Shown here in pieces: positions 9,688 through 18,274 of a stretch of 64,000 nucleotides of DNA. The translations under genes and the position numbers were made by a program. The notes beneath the pieces are model-generated. The model saw only the letters and a program-made list of their open reading frames with translations, ran no database searches and was not told where the DNA came from. Each line of letters begins with the position of its first letter. Within the stretch, counting starts at the first letter, position 1. The DNA comes from Formosa sp. Hel3_A1_48 (lineage in GTDB: Bacteria; Bacteroidota; Bacteroidia; Flavobacteriales; Flavobacteriaceae), in the NCBI RefSeq assembly GCF_001735715.1, contig NZ_CP017259.1:1299501-1363500 (forward strand). The letters run 5' to 3'.

Positions 9688-10422
9688 ATGAAGTTAATAC
9701 AATACCCGCTTTGGATAATTTATAGAGTTTGGTTCTATGTTTTAGTAGGTTTGACTATTGTAGTTTTATTTCCTTTACTATTTATTTCCATACTAAGATC
9801 TTCTTGGTACCCCTTCTTTTTCAGATTAGCCCGAGTTTGGTCTAAATGCATTCTTTTAGGGATGGGATTTTATTGGCAGACAAAATGGGCACAAGAATTA
9901 GAAAAAGGGCAGAGCTATATTTTTGTAGCAAACCACACCTCAATGACGGATATCATGTTGATGTTTGTTGTAATAAAAAACCACCCATTTGTCTTTGTTG
10001 GGAAAAAAGAATTAGCTCGGATTCCATTGTTTGGCTTTTTTTACAAACGTACTTGTATCCTTGTCGACCGAGGGGATATTAAAAGTAGGCAAGCCGTTTT
10101 TAAGAGAGCCCAGAAGCGCATTGAAAGTGGCCTAAGTATTTGTATTTTTCCAGAGGGAGGTGTCCCCCCAGAATCGGTTGTTTTAGACCGTTTTAAGTTA
10201 GGGGCATTCCGTTTGGCCGTTGACCATCAATTACCATTAGTCCCCCTCAGTTTTCTAGATAACAAAAAAAGATTATCCTACACTATTTTTAGCGGAAGCC
10301 CCGGGAGGATGAGAACAATAGGGCATTCTTTTTTACACCCAAAAAATTATGGTAAAGATGCTGCAAAAAAAATGAGCAGTGCGGTCTATGACCTTCTGCT
10401 CAATTCTTTAAAAGGGGAATAA
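9688..10422 (+). CDS. plsC: 1-acyl-sn-glycerol-3-phosphate acyltransferase (PlsC family)
   Basis: A 244-residue membrane-associated acyltransferase that adds the second acyl chain to lysophosphatidic acid. Two hydrophobic helices at the N-terminus precede the HX4D motif NHTSMTD and the substrate motif FPEGGVPPE, with FVGKKELARIPLFGFF between them. In-frame TTG (9622) and ATG (9682) codons exist; 9688 (MKLIQYPL) is preferred because the longer version would run through the trpS promoter region and adds a Cys/Phe-rich stretch unlike the family. It is divergent from trpS. Confidence 0.9.
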   Translation: MKLIQYPLWIIYRVWFYVLVGLTIVVLFPLLFISILRSSWYPFFFRLARVWSKCILLGMGFYWQTKWAQELEKGQSYIFVANHTSMTDIMLMFVVIKNHPFVFVGKKELARIPLFGFFYKRTCILVDRGDIKSRQAVFKRAQKRIESGLSICIFPEGGVPPESVVLDRFKLGAFRLAVDHQLPLVPLSFLDNKKRLSYTIFSGSPGRMRTIGHSFLHPKNYGKDAAKKMSSAVYDLLLNSLKGE

Positions 10423-10439
10423 ATTAATTTTCTGTCGTT

Positions 10440-11444
10440 TTAGACCCCGTCTTTGATGGCTGTTTTAATTTTTTCTTCAAGCTCGTCCATAAGGTCTGGA
10501 TTGTCTTTTATCATTTGCTTAACGGCATCGCGTCCTTGTCCTAGTTTAGTCTCGTCATAGCTAAACCACGACCCACTTTTTTTGATAATTTCAAAATCAA
10601 CAGCAAGATCGAGGATTTCACCAACTTTAGAAACTCCTTCACCATACATGATGTCAAATTCCACAAGTTTGAATGGAGGAGCAACTTTATTTTTTACCAC
10701 TTTGACCCGAGTTTTGTTCCCACGAACCGTTCCGTCCGTGTCCTTTATTTGGGTCGACCGCCTAATATCCAAACGAACAGAGGCGTAAAATTTTAGGGCA
10801 TTCCCCCCCGTGGTGGTTTCTGGATTTCCAAACATTACCCCAATTTTTTCACGCAATTGGTTGATGAAAATCATGGTACAGTTTGTCTTACTTATTGATC
10901 CTGTAAGTTTTCTAAGTGCTTGAGACATCAGTCGAGCGTGAAGCCCCATTTTTGAATCGCCCATTTCTCCCTCAATTTCACTTTTTGGCGTTAGCGCCGC
11001 AACCGAATCAATAACAATCATATCGATTGCCCCTGAACGGACTAGGTTATCCGCAATCTCTAGAGCTTGTTCTCCGTTGTCGGGCTGTGAAATGATGAGG
11101 TTATCAATGTCAATACCTAAGTTTTGAGCATAAAATCGATCGAAGGCATGTTCGGCATCAATGAATGCCGCAATCCCTCCTGCTTTTTGAGCCTCGGCAA
11201 TAGCATGAAGAGTAAGCGTTGTTTTTCCGGATGATTCTGGTCCGTAAATTTCTACAACACGTCCCTTGGGGTATCCACCAACCCCTAAGGCAAGATCTAA
11301 TCCCAATGAGCCAGAAGAAATAACATCCACATCAACCACAGGGGCATCACTCATTTTCATTACAGTGCCTTTTCCGTATGCTTTGTCGAGTTTGTCTAGG
11401 GTTAATTTTAGCGCTTTGAGTTTTGCTTCTTTTTCGTTGCTCAT
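10440..11444 (-). CDS. recA: Recombinase RecA
   Basis: A 334-residue RecA that forms filaments on single-stranded DNA, catalyses strand exchange and triggers LexA-type autocleavage. The Walker A motif GPESSGKTT is near residue 69, the second nucleotide motif reads [10 protein letters not shown], and the L1/L2 region has [21 protein letters not shown]. The N-terminal [14 protein letters not shown] is standard. It is convergent with the PlsC gene. No obvious SOS-type operator was recognised in the 211-base spacer upstream. Confidence 0.98.
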   Translation of the reverse strand: MSNEKEAKLKALKLTLDKLDKAYGKGTVMKMSDAPVVDVDVISSGSLGLDLALGVGGYPKGRVVEIYGPESSGKTTLTLHAIAEAQKAGGIAAFIDAEHAFDRFYAQNLGIDIDNLIISQPDNGEQALEIADNLVRSGAIDMIVIDSVAALTPKSEIEGEMGDSKMGLHARLMSQALRKLTGSISKTNCTMIFINQLREKIGVMFGNPETTTGGNALKFYASVRLDIRRSTQIKDTDGTVRGNKTRVKVVKNKVAPPFKLVEFDIMYGEGVSKVGEILDLAVDFEIIKKSGSWFSYDETKLGQGRDAVKQMIKDNPDLMDELEEKIKTAIKDGV

Positions 11445-11590
11445 GTTTTAATGTTTTAAGGGTTGTTTTAGTCTTGCTAAAATACTATTTCTTTGCAAAA
11501 TTCACGGTATTCAAAAACGCTTTTTGTATAAATTTAACGCGCCAGGTGCGGTTTTTTTGATAAACCATTTGCAAAACCATTTCACTTTCC

Positions 11591-11618
11591 TTGACAATTA
11601 TAAAAAGTGTTACATTTG
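11591..11618 (+). promoter_or_regulatory. Promoter of trhO
   Basis: TTG (11591-11593), 17 bases, then TACATTTG (11611-11618). Both boxes match the Bacteroidota consensus. It lies in the 211-base spacer between recA and trhO and gives a leader of about 34 bases before ATG 11656. Confidence 0.65.
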
Positions 11619-11655
11619 TAGCTGATATATTCATTAACTTAAACTCAGGTATAGC

Positions 11656-12726
11656 ATGCAACTGTACAACAACTTAAGCAATAATGAAAGAGCAGATCTT
11701 ATAAAAAAGGCAGGTAAAGATCGCCTTACCATCTCTTTCTACAAATATGCCAAAATTGGCAACCCAGAACTTCTTCGAAATCATTTGTTTATATTTTGGA
11801 ACTCCATAGATGTCCTAGGCCGGATTTATGTTGCCCACGAGGGAATTAATGCACAGTTATCCGTGCCGGCAGAAAACTTTAATGTCTTTAAGGCTCATTT
11901 AGATACTATTTCATTTCTTGAACATGTTCGGCTCAACATCGCTATTGAACAAGACATGTTTTCTTTCCTTAAGTTGAAAGTGAAAGTGAGAAATAAAATT
12001 GTCGCCGATGGACTAAGCGATGAAACATTTGATGTGACTGACATTGGAACACATGTTGATGCGGAAAAATTCAATGAACTTATTGAAGACGAAAACACGG
12101 TTCTTGTTGATATGCGCAACCATTACGAAAGTGAAATAGGACATTTTAAAAACGCCGTAACTCCTGACGTAGACACATTTAGAGACTCCCTTGATTTGAT
12201 AGAAGATCAGCTCAAAGAGCACAAAGAAAGTAAAAAGCTTGTGATGTATTGCACTGGAGGAATTCGTTGTGAAAAAGCCAGTGCTTATTACAAACACAAA
12301 GGGTTTAAAAATGTTTATCAGCTAGAGGGCGGAATTATAAATTACGCCCGACAAGTCAGCACTCTAGGGTTGGAAAATAAGTTTTTGGGTAAAAACTTCG
12401 TATTCGACCAAAGACGAGCGGAAAAGATCTCTGATGAAGTTATTGCACAATGTCATCAATGCGGTGCGCCTGCAGATATTCATGTAAATTGTGCCAACGA
12501 GGCATGTCACTTATTATTTATTCAATGCGATTCGTGTAAAGAAACCATGGAAAATTGTTGTTCATCATCTTGTATGGAGATCAACCGCTTACCCTACGAA
12601 CAGCAAAAAGCGCTGCGCAAAGGTCAAGGTAATAGCAATGATATTTTCAAAAAAGGCCGTGCGGATCATCTACCATACAAAAAAGACCTCAGAAATATTT
12701 TTGAGACCTTGCAGAAGCAGCCCTAA
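11656..12726 (+). CDS. trhO: tRNA uridine(34) hydroxylase, rhodanese family
   Basis: A 356-residue YceA/TrhO protein that hydroxylates uridine 34 of tRNA using oxygen, the first step to 5-carboxymethoxy-type wobble modification. It has the N-terminal acylphosphatase-like domain (about 20-120, VAHEGINAQLSVP), a central rhodanese domain with active loop YCTGGIRCEKA (about 197-207), and a C-terminal Cys-rich part (CHQCGAPADIHVNC, CCSSSC) probably binding a metal. Length is as expected. It is monocistronic, with its own promoter. Confidence 0.93.
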   Translation: MQLYNNLSNNERADLIKKAGKDRLTISFYKYAKIGNPELLRNHLFIFWNSIDVLGRIYVAHEGINAQLSVPAENFNVFKAHLDTISFLEHVRLNIAIEQDMFSFLKLKVKVRNKIVADGLSDETFDVTDIGTHVDAEKFNELIEDENTVLVDMRNHYESEIGHFKNAVTPDVDTFRDSLDLIEDQLKEHKESKKLVMYCTGGIRCEKASAYYKHKGFKNVYQLEGGIINYARQVSTLGLENKFLGKNFVFDQRRAEKISDEVIAQCHQCGAPADIHVNCANEACHLLFIQCDSCKETMENCCSSSCMEINRLPYEQQKALRKGQGNSNDIFKKGRADHLPYKKDLRNIFETLQKQP

Positions 12727-12811
12727 CTCAAACAGGGTTTTGTGTAATATCAATCTTTTTTAAGTTCCTAAATAAGCTTATATTTACCTATCGATTGAAT
12801 TAATAAATAAT

Positions 12812-12834
12812 TGTTTGTGTTTTTGACACAAACA
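12812..12834. repeat. Perfect inverted repeat upstream of ricT
   Basis: TGTTTGTGT (12812-12820), five-base loop, ACACAAACA (12826-12834): a nine-base perfect hairpin 18 bases before the ricT ATG. It lacks a T tract, so it is less like a terminator than an operator or RNA hairpin in the ricT leader. Role unknown. Confidence 0.55.
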
Positions 12835-12852
12835 GTCATAATATAAAGCAAT

Positions 12853-14058
12853 ATGGGGTGTGCAAGTTGCGCAACAAGTAAAAATGGCCAGCCAAAAGGA
12901 TGCAAAAACAACGGGACTTGCGGCACAGATTCCTGCAACAAACTCACCGTATTTGATTGGCTTTCAAACATGAGTTTACCAAATGGTGCTCAGCCATTCA
13001 ACTGGATTGAAGTCCGCTTCAAAAATGGGCGTAAGCAGTACTACAAAAACACTGAGAAGCTCACATTAAGTATTGGAGATGTGGTTGCAACAGAAGCTGA
13101 GTCTGGACACGATGTTGGTATGGTGACTTTAACAGGGGAGTTGGTAAAGGTACAGATGAAGCGTAAAAAAATACCAGAGACCGCAGAAAAAATATTAAAA
13201 ATTTTCCGTAAAGCAACTCAAAGGGACATCGACACTTGGATACAGTGTAGAGATAAAGAAGAGGCGATGCAAGTTAAAGCACGACAGTTTGCTATTGATT
13301 TGAGGCTAGACATGAAAATCTCTGATATTGAATTTCAAGGGGATGGAAGCAAAGCAACGTTTTATTACACTGCAGATGCGCGAGTTGATTTTAGAGAGCT
13401 TATTAAGGTTTACGCTAGAGAGTTCAGAATCCGGATTGAAATGAGGCAAGTCGGTTTGCGCCAAGAAGCTGCTAGACTTGGCGGAATTGGCTCATGCGGC
13501 CGCGAGCTGTGCTGCTCAACATGGCTTACTGATTTTAGATCGGTAAGCACCTCTGCCGCGCGCTACCAACAATTGTCTTTAAATCCTTTAAAATTAGCAG
13601 GGCAATGTGGAAAGCTAAAATGCTGTTTAAATTATGAATTAGATGCCTATTTAGATGCACTTCAATCTTTCCCAAAAACAACGGTCAAACTAAAGACAGA
13701 AAAAGGAACTGCAGTTTGTCAAAAAACGGATATTTTTAAAGGCATTATGTGGTATGCTTACGAAGAAGAGTGGATGAATTGGTTCACCTTAACTACTGAG
13801 CAAGCCAATGCTATAATTGACTCTAACAAATCGGGGCAAAAAGTATCGAGTTTAGAAGAATACGCTCTTGATCTTTCCGCTACAACTGATACTAAAGTCG
13901 ATTTTGAAAACGTTGTTGGACAAGACAGCTTAACACGCTTTGATCGCCCCAAAGGTAATCCAAATAATAGAAAAAGAAAACGCAGCAATAAACGAAAGCC
14001 TCGAAATGAACGCGCACAAAAAAATAATTCTACGAAGTCTAAAAAGAATGCGAATTAG
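12853..14058 (+). CDS. ricT: PSP1-domain protein, RicT (YaaT) homologue
   Basis: A 401-residue protein with the PSP1 C-terminal domain that defines RicT, a subunit of the Fe-S-containing RicAFT complex of Bacillus that affects RNase Y. The core holds the family Cys motifs CGRELCCSTW and CGKLKCC. An additional Cys-rich N-terminus (MGCASCATSKNGQPKGC and further Cys) precedes it, and a very basic tail (Arg/Lys/Asn, from about residue 370) follows. In Bacteroidota the function is untested. The gene overlaps gldH by 11 bases, so expression is coupled with gliding and cell-wall genes. Confidence 0.88.
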   Translation: MGCASCATSKNGQPKGCKNNGTCGTDSCNKLTVFDWLSNMSLPNGAQPFNWIEVRFKNGRKQYYKNTEKLTLSIGDVVATEAESGHDVGMVTLTGELVKVQMKRKKIPETAEKILKIFRKATQRDIDTWIQCRDKEEAMQVKARQFAIDLRLDMKISDIEFQGDGSKATFYYTADARVDFRELIKVYAREFRIRIEMRQVGLRQEAARLGGIGSCGRELCCSTWLTDFRSVSTSAARYQQLSLNPLKLAGQCGKLKCCLNYELDAYLDALQSFPKTTVKLKTEKGTAVCQKTDIFKGIMWYAYEEEWMNWFTLTTEQANAIIDSNKSGQKVSSLEEYALDLSATTDTKVDFENVVGQDSLTRFDRPKGNPNNRKRKRSNKRKPRNERAQKNNSTKSKKNAN

Positions 14059-14539
14059 ACCTATATATGGCATTTTAGTTATTGTTTTGATGGCTTCTTG
14101 TAATCGAAACTCAACTTTTGATCATTACACTTCAATTGATGGTAATTGGGGGAAAGACGAGCTTATTTCTTACGATTTCACAATAACGGATAGTATTAAA
14201 AAACATAATCTATTTTTTAAAATCAGAACATCTGAGGACTATAAATACAGTAATTTGTATCTTATAGTCGATTTAAAGTACCCTAACGGCAAGCTGCAAA
14301 AAGACACTTTAGAATACCAAATGGCAAGACCAGACGGTTCTATGTTGGGGGATGGTCTAATGTTTATTAAGGAACACAAACTTTGGTATAAAGGACATCA
14401 AAACCCTTTTGTGTTTTCCGAAATTGGAGATTATACGATCAGTATACGTCAAGCAATGCGCGCACTGAACAAAGTCTCTGGGCTGAAATCTTTAGAAGGA
14501 GTTTTGGATGTAGGGTTTAGTATAGAAAACTTGGATTAA
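14048..14539 (+). CDS. gldH: Gliding motility lipoprotein GldH
   Basis: A 163-residue lipoprotein with signal MRIRPIYGILVIVLMASC, Cys18 being the lipidation site. The mature part matches GldH, needed for gliding and secretion through the type IX system in Flavobacterium (YTSIDGNWGKDELISYDF near the start, FSEIGDYTISIRQAMR near the end). An in-frame ATG at 13940 would add a stretch read through ricT without a usable signal sequence, so 14048 is chosen. It lies between ricT and the PBP1A gene, a conserved flavobacterial order. Confidence 0.9.
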   Translation: MRIRPIYGILVIVLMASCNRNSTFDHYTSIDGNWGKDELISYDFTITDSIKKHNLFFKIRTSEDYKYSNLYLIVDLKYPNGKLQKDTLEYQMARPDGSMLGDGLMFIKEHKLWYKGHQNPFVFSEIGDYTISIRQAMRALNKVSGLKSLEGVLDVGFSIENLD

Positions 14540-14545
14540 TTATTA

Positions 14546-16885
14546 ATGGCAAAGAAAAGAACAAATAAGAAAACAAATTTTTCAAAGCAAAAGCGCTGGT
14601 TTTGGCTCTTATTTATTTGCGGAATAAGTTTGATTCCTGTTATTTTCCTTTTGGCTTCTTTCGGTACATTTGGCTTTATGCCCGACCATACTGCACTTGA
14701 AAACCCCAGAACAAATTTAGCAACTGAGGTAATTTCATCGGACGGCGTTACACTTGGGAAATTTTACTACGAAGACAACCGTACGCCAGTCAGTTTTAAA
14801 GAGCTTCCAAAACACTTAGTAGACGCCCTTATTGCGACTGAAGATATTCGTTATTTTGATCATGCAGGAATAGATGCTCGTGGAACTTTAAGAGCATTAT
14901 TTAAGTTTGGCCAAGGTGGTGGTGCAAGTACAATTTCACAACAGCTTGCCAAGCAGCTTTTTCATGGAGAAGGTTCAAGAAATACATTTGGGCGAATTAC
15001 TCAAAAAATTAAAGAATGGGTCATCGCAACACGCCTCGAAAAACAGTACACCAAAGAGGAGATTATAGCTCAATATTTTAATATTTACGACTTTGGAAAT
15101 AACGCTGATGGGATTCGAAGTGCTGCTCGAATTTATTTTGGAAAGGAACCTTCAGCTCTTAATTTAAAAGAATCAGCGATGTTGGTAGGGATGTTCAAAA
15201 ATTCTTCCTTGTATAATCCCCGTCCAGAGCGTAATCCTGTTGGAACAAAAAACCGACGAAATGTCGTGCTTTCACAAATGGAGAAGTACGGATTTATCAC
15301 TCAAACAGTCAAGGATTCCTTACAACAAACCCCATTAGATTTAAATTACACGCCAGAGTCGCACCGCGAAGGTATTGCTACTTATTTTAGAGCGTATTTA
15401 AAAACCTTTTTAAAAGACTGGATTAACAAAAGCGAAAATGTTAAGCCCAATGGCGAAAAATACAACATCTACAAGGACGGACTTAAAATTTATACGACAA
15501 TCGATTCTAGAATGCAATTCCTAGCAGAGCAATCCGTCACAGAACACATGAAAGCCTTACAGGCCGAATTTTTTGTGCAAAACACACCCCGTCGCAATCC
15601 GACAGCTCCGTTTTTAGACCTTGAGGATGAAGAAATAGAAAGGCTGCTTAAGCTAGGGATGAAGCGATCAGAGCGTTGGCGAAAAATGCGGTATGATCTT
15701 AAAAAACCAGTACGAGAAATTATTGCTTCATTTGATAAGCCTACAAAAATGCGGATCTTCTCTTGGACAGCGCCCAATAATGAAATCGATACTATACTAA
15801 CGCCAATGGACTCAATGCGTTATTATAAATTTTTCTTAAGGGCAGGGATGATGTCTATGGAACCACAAACCGGTTTTGTAAAGGCCTGGGTAGGTGGGTT
15901 TAACTACAAGCATTTTCAATACGATATGGTAAAACAAGGGAAACGACAAGTGGGCTCTACATTCAAGCCATTTGTTTATGCTGCAGCTATAGATCAATTA
16001 CAGCTTTCTCCCTGCGACACTTTTCCAAAAGCGCAAATTACTATTCCAGCGTTTAAATATGGAAATATAAAGCCTTGGGCCCCAAAAAATTCCAGTAAAA
16101 ATTATGCTGGTTTCGAAACCTTAAAATCTGCTTTGGCCAATTCTAGAAATACAATTACTGCGCGGTTGATGAACGAAATTGGCCCTCAGCCTGTAATCGA
16201 TTTAGCAAAGAATCTTGGGGTAGAACAAAGAATTCCAGCGGTTCCATCTATTGCACTTGGGACGCCCGATTTGAGTGTTTATGAAATGGTGGCAGCCTAT
16301 TCAACCTTCGCAAATAAAGGGGTGTATACAAACCCGGTCATGGTAACCCATATTGAAGATAAAAACGGGACACTGCTCTATCAGTTTTCTCCTCAAACCA
16401 AAGATGTTCTAAGTGAAGAGGTTGCTTATGTGGCGGTTAACTTGATGGAAGGGGTTACAAAGTTTGGCTCTGGTCAGCGTTTGCGCCACGATTTTGCCAA
16501 AAATCAAGCCGTCTACAAAGAAATTATAACAGGGTACCCCTATCAATTTGACAATCCAATTGCGGGGAAAACCGGAACTACACAGAACCATAGTGATGGC
16601 TGGTTTATGGGTATGGTCCCTAACTTAGTTACTGGTGTTTGGGTAGGAGGAGAAGATCGCGCAATACATTTTAAGAGCATCACCTATGGTCAAGGCGCCT
16701 CTATGGCGTTGCCTATTTGGGCAAATTTTATGAAAGGATGTTATGCTATAGAAGACCTTGAAATTTCAAAAGAAGAATTTGAAAAACCAGAACAACTTTC
16801 TATTGAAACGGAATGTGATACAACTCTTTCCGATGAAGAGGAAATGCCAGCCCAAGAGCTAATTATACCAGAAATTGACTTTTAA
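14546..16885 (+). CDS. Penicillin-binding protein 1A, bifunctional transglycosylase/transpeptidase
   Basis: A 779-residue class A PBP that polymerises glycan strands from lipid II and cross-links the peptides. After a basic start and a membrane helix at about 17-40 comes the GT51 domain (Glu99 in ATEDIRYFDHAG, then GGASTISQQLAKQLF), then the transpeptidase domain with Ser471 and Lys474 in GSTFKPF, the SRN motif in ANSRNTI, and KTG at 675-677. All catalytic residues are present. It follows gldH by six bases. Confidence 0.96.
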   Translation: MAKKRTNKKTNFSKQKRWFWLLFICGISLIPVIFLLASFGTFGFMPDHTALENPRTNLATEVISSDGVTLGKFYYEDNRTPVSFKELPKHLVDALIATEDIRYFDHAGIDARGTLRALFKFGQGGGASTISQQLAKQLFHGEGSRNTFGRITQKIKEWVIATRLEKQYTKEEIIAQYFNIYDFGNNADGIRSAARIYFGKEPSALNLKESAMLVGMFKNSSLYNPRPERNPVGTKNRRNVVLSQMEKYGFITQTVKDSLQQTPLDLNYTPESHREGIATYFRAYLKTFLKDWINKSENVKPNGEKYNIYKDGLKIYTTIDSRMQFLAEQSVTEHMKALQAEFFVQNTPRRNPTAPFLDLEDEEIERLLKLGMKRSERWRKMRYDLKKPVREIIASFDKPTKMRIFSWTAPNNEIDTILTPMDSMRYYKFFLRAGMMSMEPQTGFVKAWVGGFNYKHFQYDMVKQGKRQVGSTFKPFVYAAAIDQLQLSPCDTFPKAQITIPAFKYGNIKPWAPKNSSKNYAGFETLKSALANSRNTITARLMNEIGPQPVIDLAKNLGVEQRIPAVPSIALGTPDLSVYEMVAAYSTFANKGVYTNPVMVTHIEDKNGTLLYQFSPQTKDVLSEEVAYVAVNLMEGVTKFGSGQRLRHDFAKNQAVYKEIITGYPYQFDNPIAGKTGTTQNHSDGWFMGMVPNLVTGVWVGGEDRAIHFKSITYGQGASMALPIWANFMKGCYAIEDLEISKEEFEKPEQLSIETECDTTLSDEEEMPAQELIIPEIDF

Positions 16886-16906
16886 TAAGGTAAAAAAAAC
16901 ACGCTT

Positions 16907-17608
16907 ATGATTAATAAAAAAGTAGAAAATGTACAACAAGCATTGATGGGGGTTGAAAGCGGGATGACCTTACTCTTAGGAGGTTTCGGATTGTGTGGAA
17001 TACCCGAAAATGCTATTGCTGAATTAGTTGCCATGAATGTCAACAATCTTACATGTATTTCCAACAATGCTGGGGTAGATGATTTTGGACTTGGTCTTTT
17101 ATTACAAAAACATCAAATTAAAAAAATGGTATCTTCATATGTTGGAGAAAATGATGAATTTGAGCGTCAAATGCTTTCAGGAGAACTTGATGTTGAGCTT
17201 ATCCCTCAAGGGACATTAGCAGAGCGTTGTCGCGCGGCTCAAGCGGGCTTCCCAGCAGTATTTACCCCTGCTGGCTTTGGCACTGAAGTTGCAGAGGGAA
17301 AAGAAACCCGTGAATTTGATGGGAAAATGTATGTTTTAGAACATGCATTTAAGGCCGATTTTTCTTTTGTCAAAGCATGGAAAGGTGACGCAGCAGGAAA
17401 TTTAATTTTCAAAGGAACGGCTCGAAACTTTAACCCGAATATGTGTGGGGCAGCAACTATTACTGTTGCGGAAGTCGAAGAATTAGTACCCGTAGGCACA
17501 TTAGATCCAAATCAAATTCATATTCCAGGAATCTTTGTTCAACGCATATTTCAGGGTAAAGATTACGAGAAGCGCATAGAGCAACGAACAATTACCCCAA
17601 AAAATTAA
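16907..17608 (+). CDS. scoA: 3-oxoacid CoA-transferase subunit A
   Basis: A 233-residue alpha subunit of a family I CoA-transferase, moving CoA between succinyl-CoA and a 3-oxoacid such as acetoacetate. The [13 protein letters not shown] loop near residue 25, the [15 protein letters not shown] block and the [14 protein letters not shown] segment are standard. The beta subunit follows 12 bases downstream, so they form the heterodimer from one transcript. Likely role: ketone body or branched-chain/aromatic degradation feeding acetyl-CoA; the precise acceptor cannot be read from sequence. Confidence 0.94.
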   Translation: MINKKVENVQQALMGVESGMTLLLGGFGLCGIPENAIAELVAMNVNNLTCISNNAGVDDFGLGLLLQKHQIKKMVSSYVGENDEFERQMLSGELDVELIPQGTLAERCRAAQAGFPAVFTPAGFGTEVAEGKETREFDGKMYVLEHAFKADFSFVKAWKGDAAGNLIFKGTARNFNPNMCGAATITVAEVEELVPVGTLDPNQIHIPGIFVQRIFQGKDYEKRIEQRTITPKN

Positions 17609-17620
17609 AACCAGAATGCT

Positions 17621-18274
17621 ATGTTAGACAAAAATGGAATTGCAAAACGTATTGCAAAAGAAGTTAAAAATGGATACTATGTCAATTTAGGCATCGGTAT
17701 TCCAACCCTTGTTGCGAATTTTGTTCGCGATGATATTGAGGTTGAGTTTCAGAGTGAAAATGGAATTTTGGGTATGGGTCCTTTCCCTTTTGATGGAGAA
17801 GAAGATGCGGATTTAATCAATGCGGGAAAACAAACCATCACTGCCTTGGATGGAGCTAGTTTTTTTGATTCGGCCATGAGTTTTTCAATGATCAGAGGGC
17901 AGCACGTCGATTTAACTATTTTGGGGGCCATGGAAGTGGCTGAAAATGGGGACATTGCCAATTGGAAAATCCCTGGTCGTTTAGTTAAAGGCATGGGCGG
18001 TGCTATGGACTTAGTGGCAAGTGCTGACAATATAATTGTTGCTATGATGCATACCAATAAAAAAGGCGCCTCCAAACTTTTGAAGCGGTGTACCCTTCCT
18101 CTTACAGGAGTTAATTGTGTGAAAAAGATAGTCACAAATTTGGCTGTTCTGGAGGTTACCTCCAAAGGATTTAAACTTCTTGAACGCGCACCAGGGGTGT
18201 CGGTTGAAACTATTCTAGAAGCTACTGATGGGCATGTTATTATTGATGGTGAAATTCCTGAAATGGATTTATAA
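17621..18274 (+). CDS. scoB: 3-oxoacid CoA-transferase subunit B
   Basis: A 217-residue beta subunit carrying the catalytic glutamate in FQSENGILGMGP (about residues 44-55), which forms the glutamyl-CoA thioester. GIGIPTLVANFV and the LTILGAMEVAENGDIANW block are also family signatures. It pairs with the subunit A gene just upstream. The stop overlaps by six bases the end of the ABC ATPase gene on the opposite strand. Confidence 0.94.
   Translation: MLDKNGIAKRIAKEVKNGYYVNLGIGIPTLVANFVRDDIEVEFQSENGILGMGPFPFDGEEDADLINAGKQTITALDGASFFDSAMSFSMIRGQHVDLTILGAMEVAENGDIANWKIPGRLVKGMGGAMDLVASADNIIVAMMHTNKKGASKLLKRCTLPLTGVNCVKKIVTNLAVLEVTSKGFKLLERAPGVSVETILEATDGHVIIDGEIPEMDL

Noticed and set aside
13940-14047. 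Upstream start for gldH
   Set aside because: It would place the lipoprotein signal 36 residues inside the protein.
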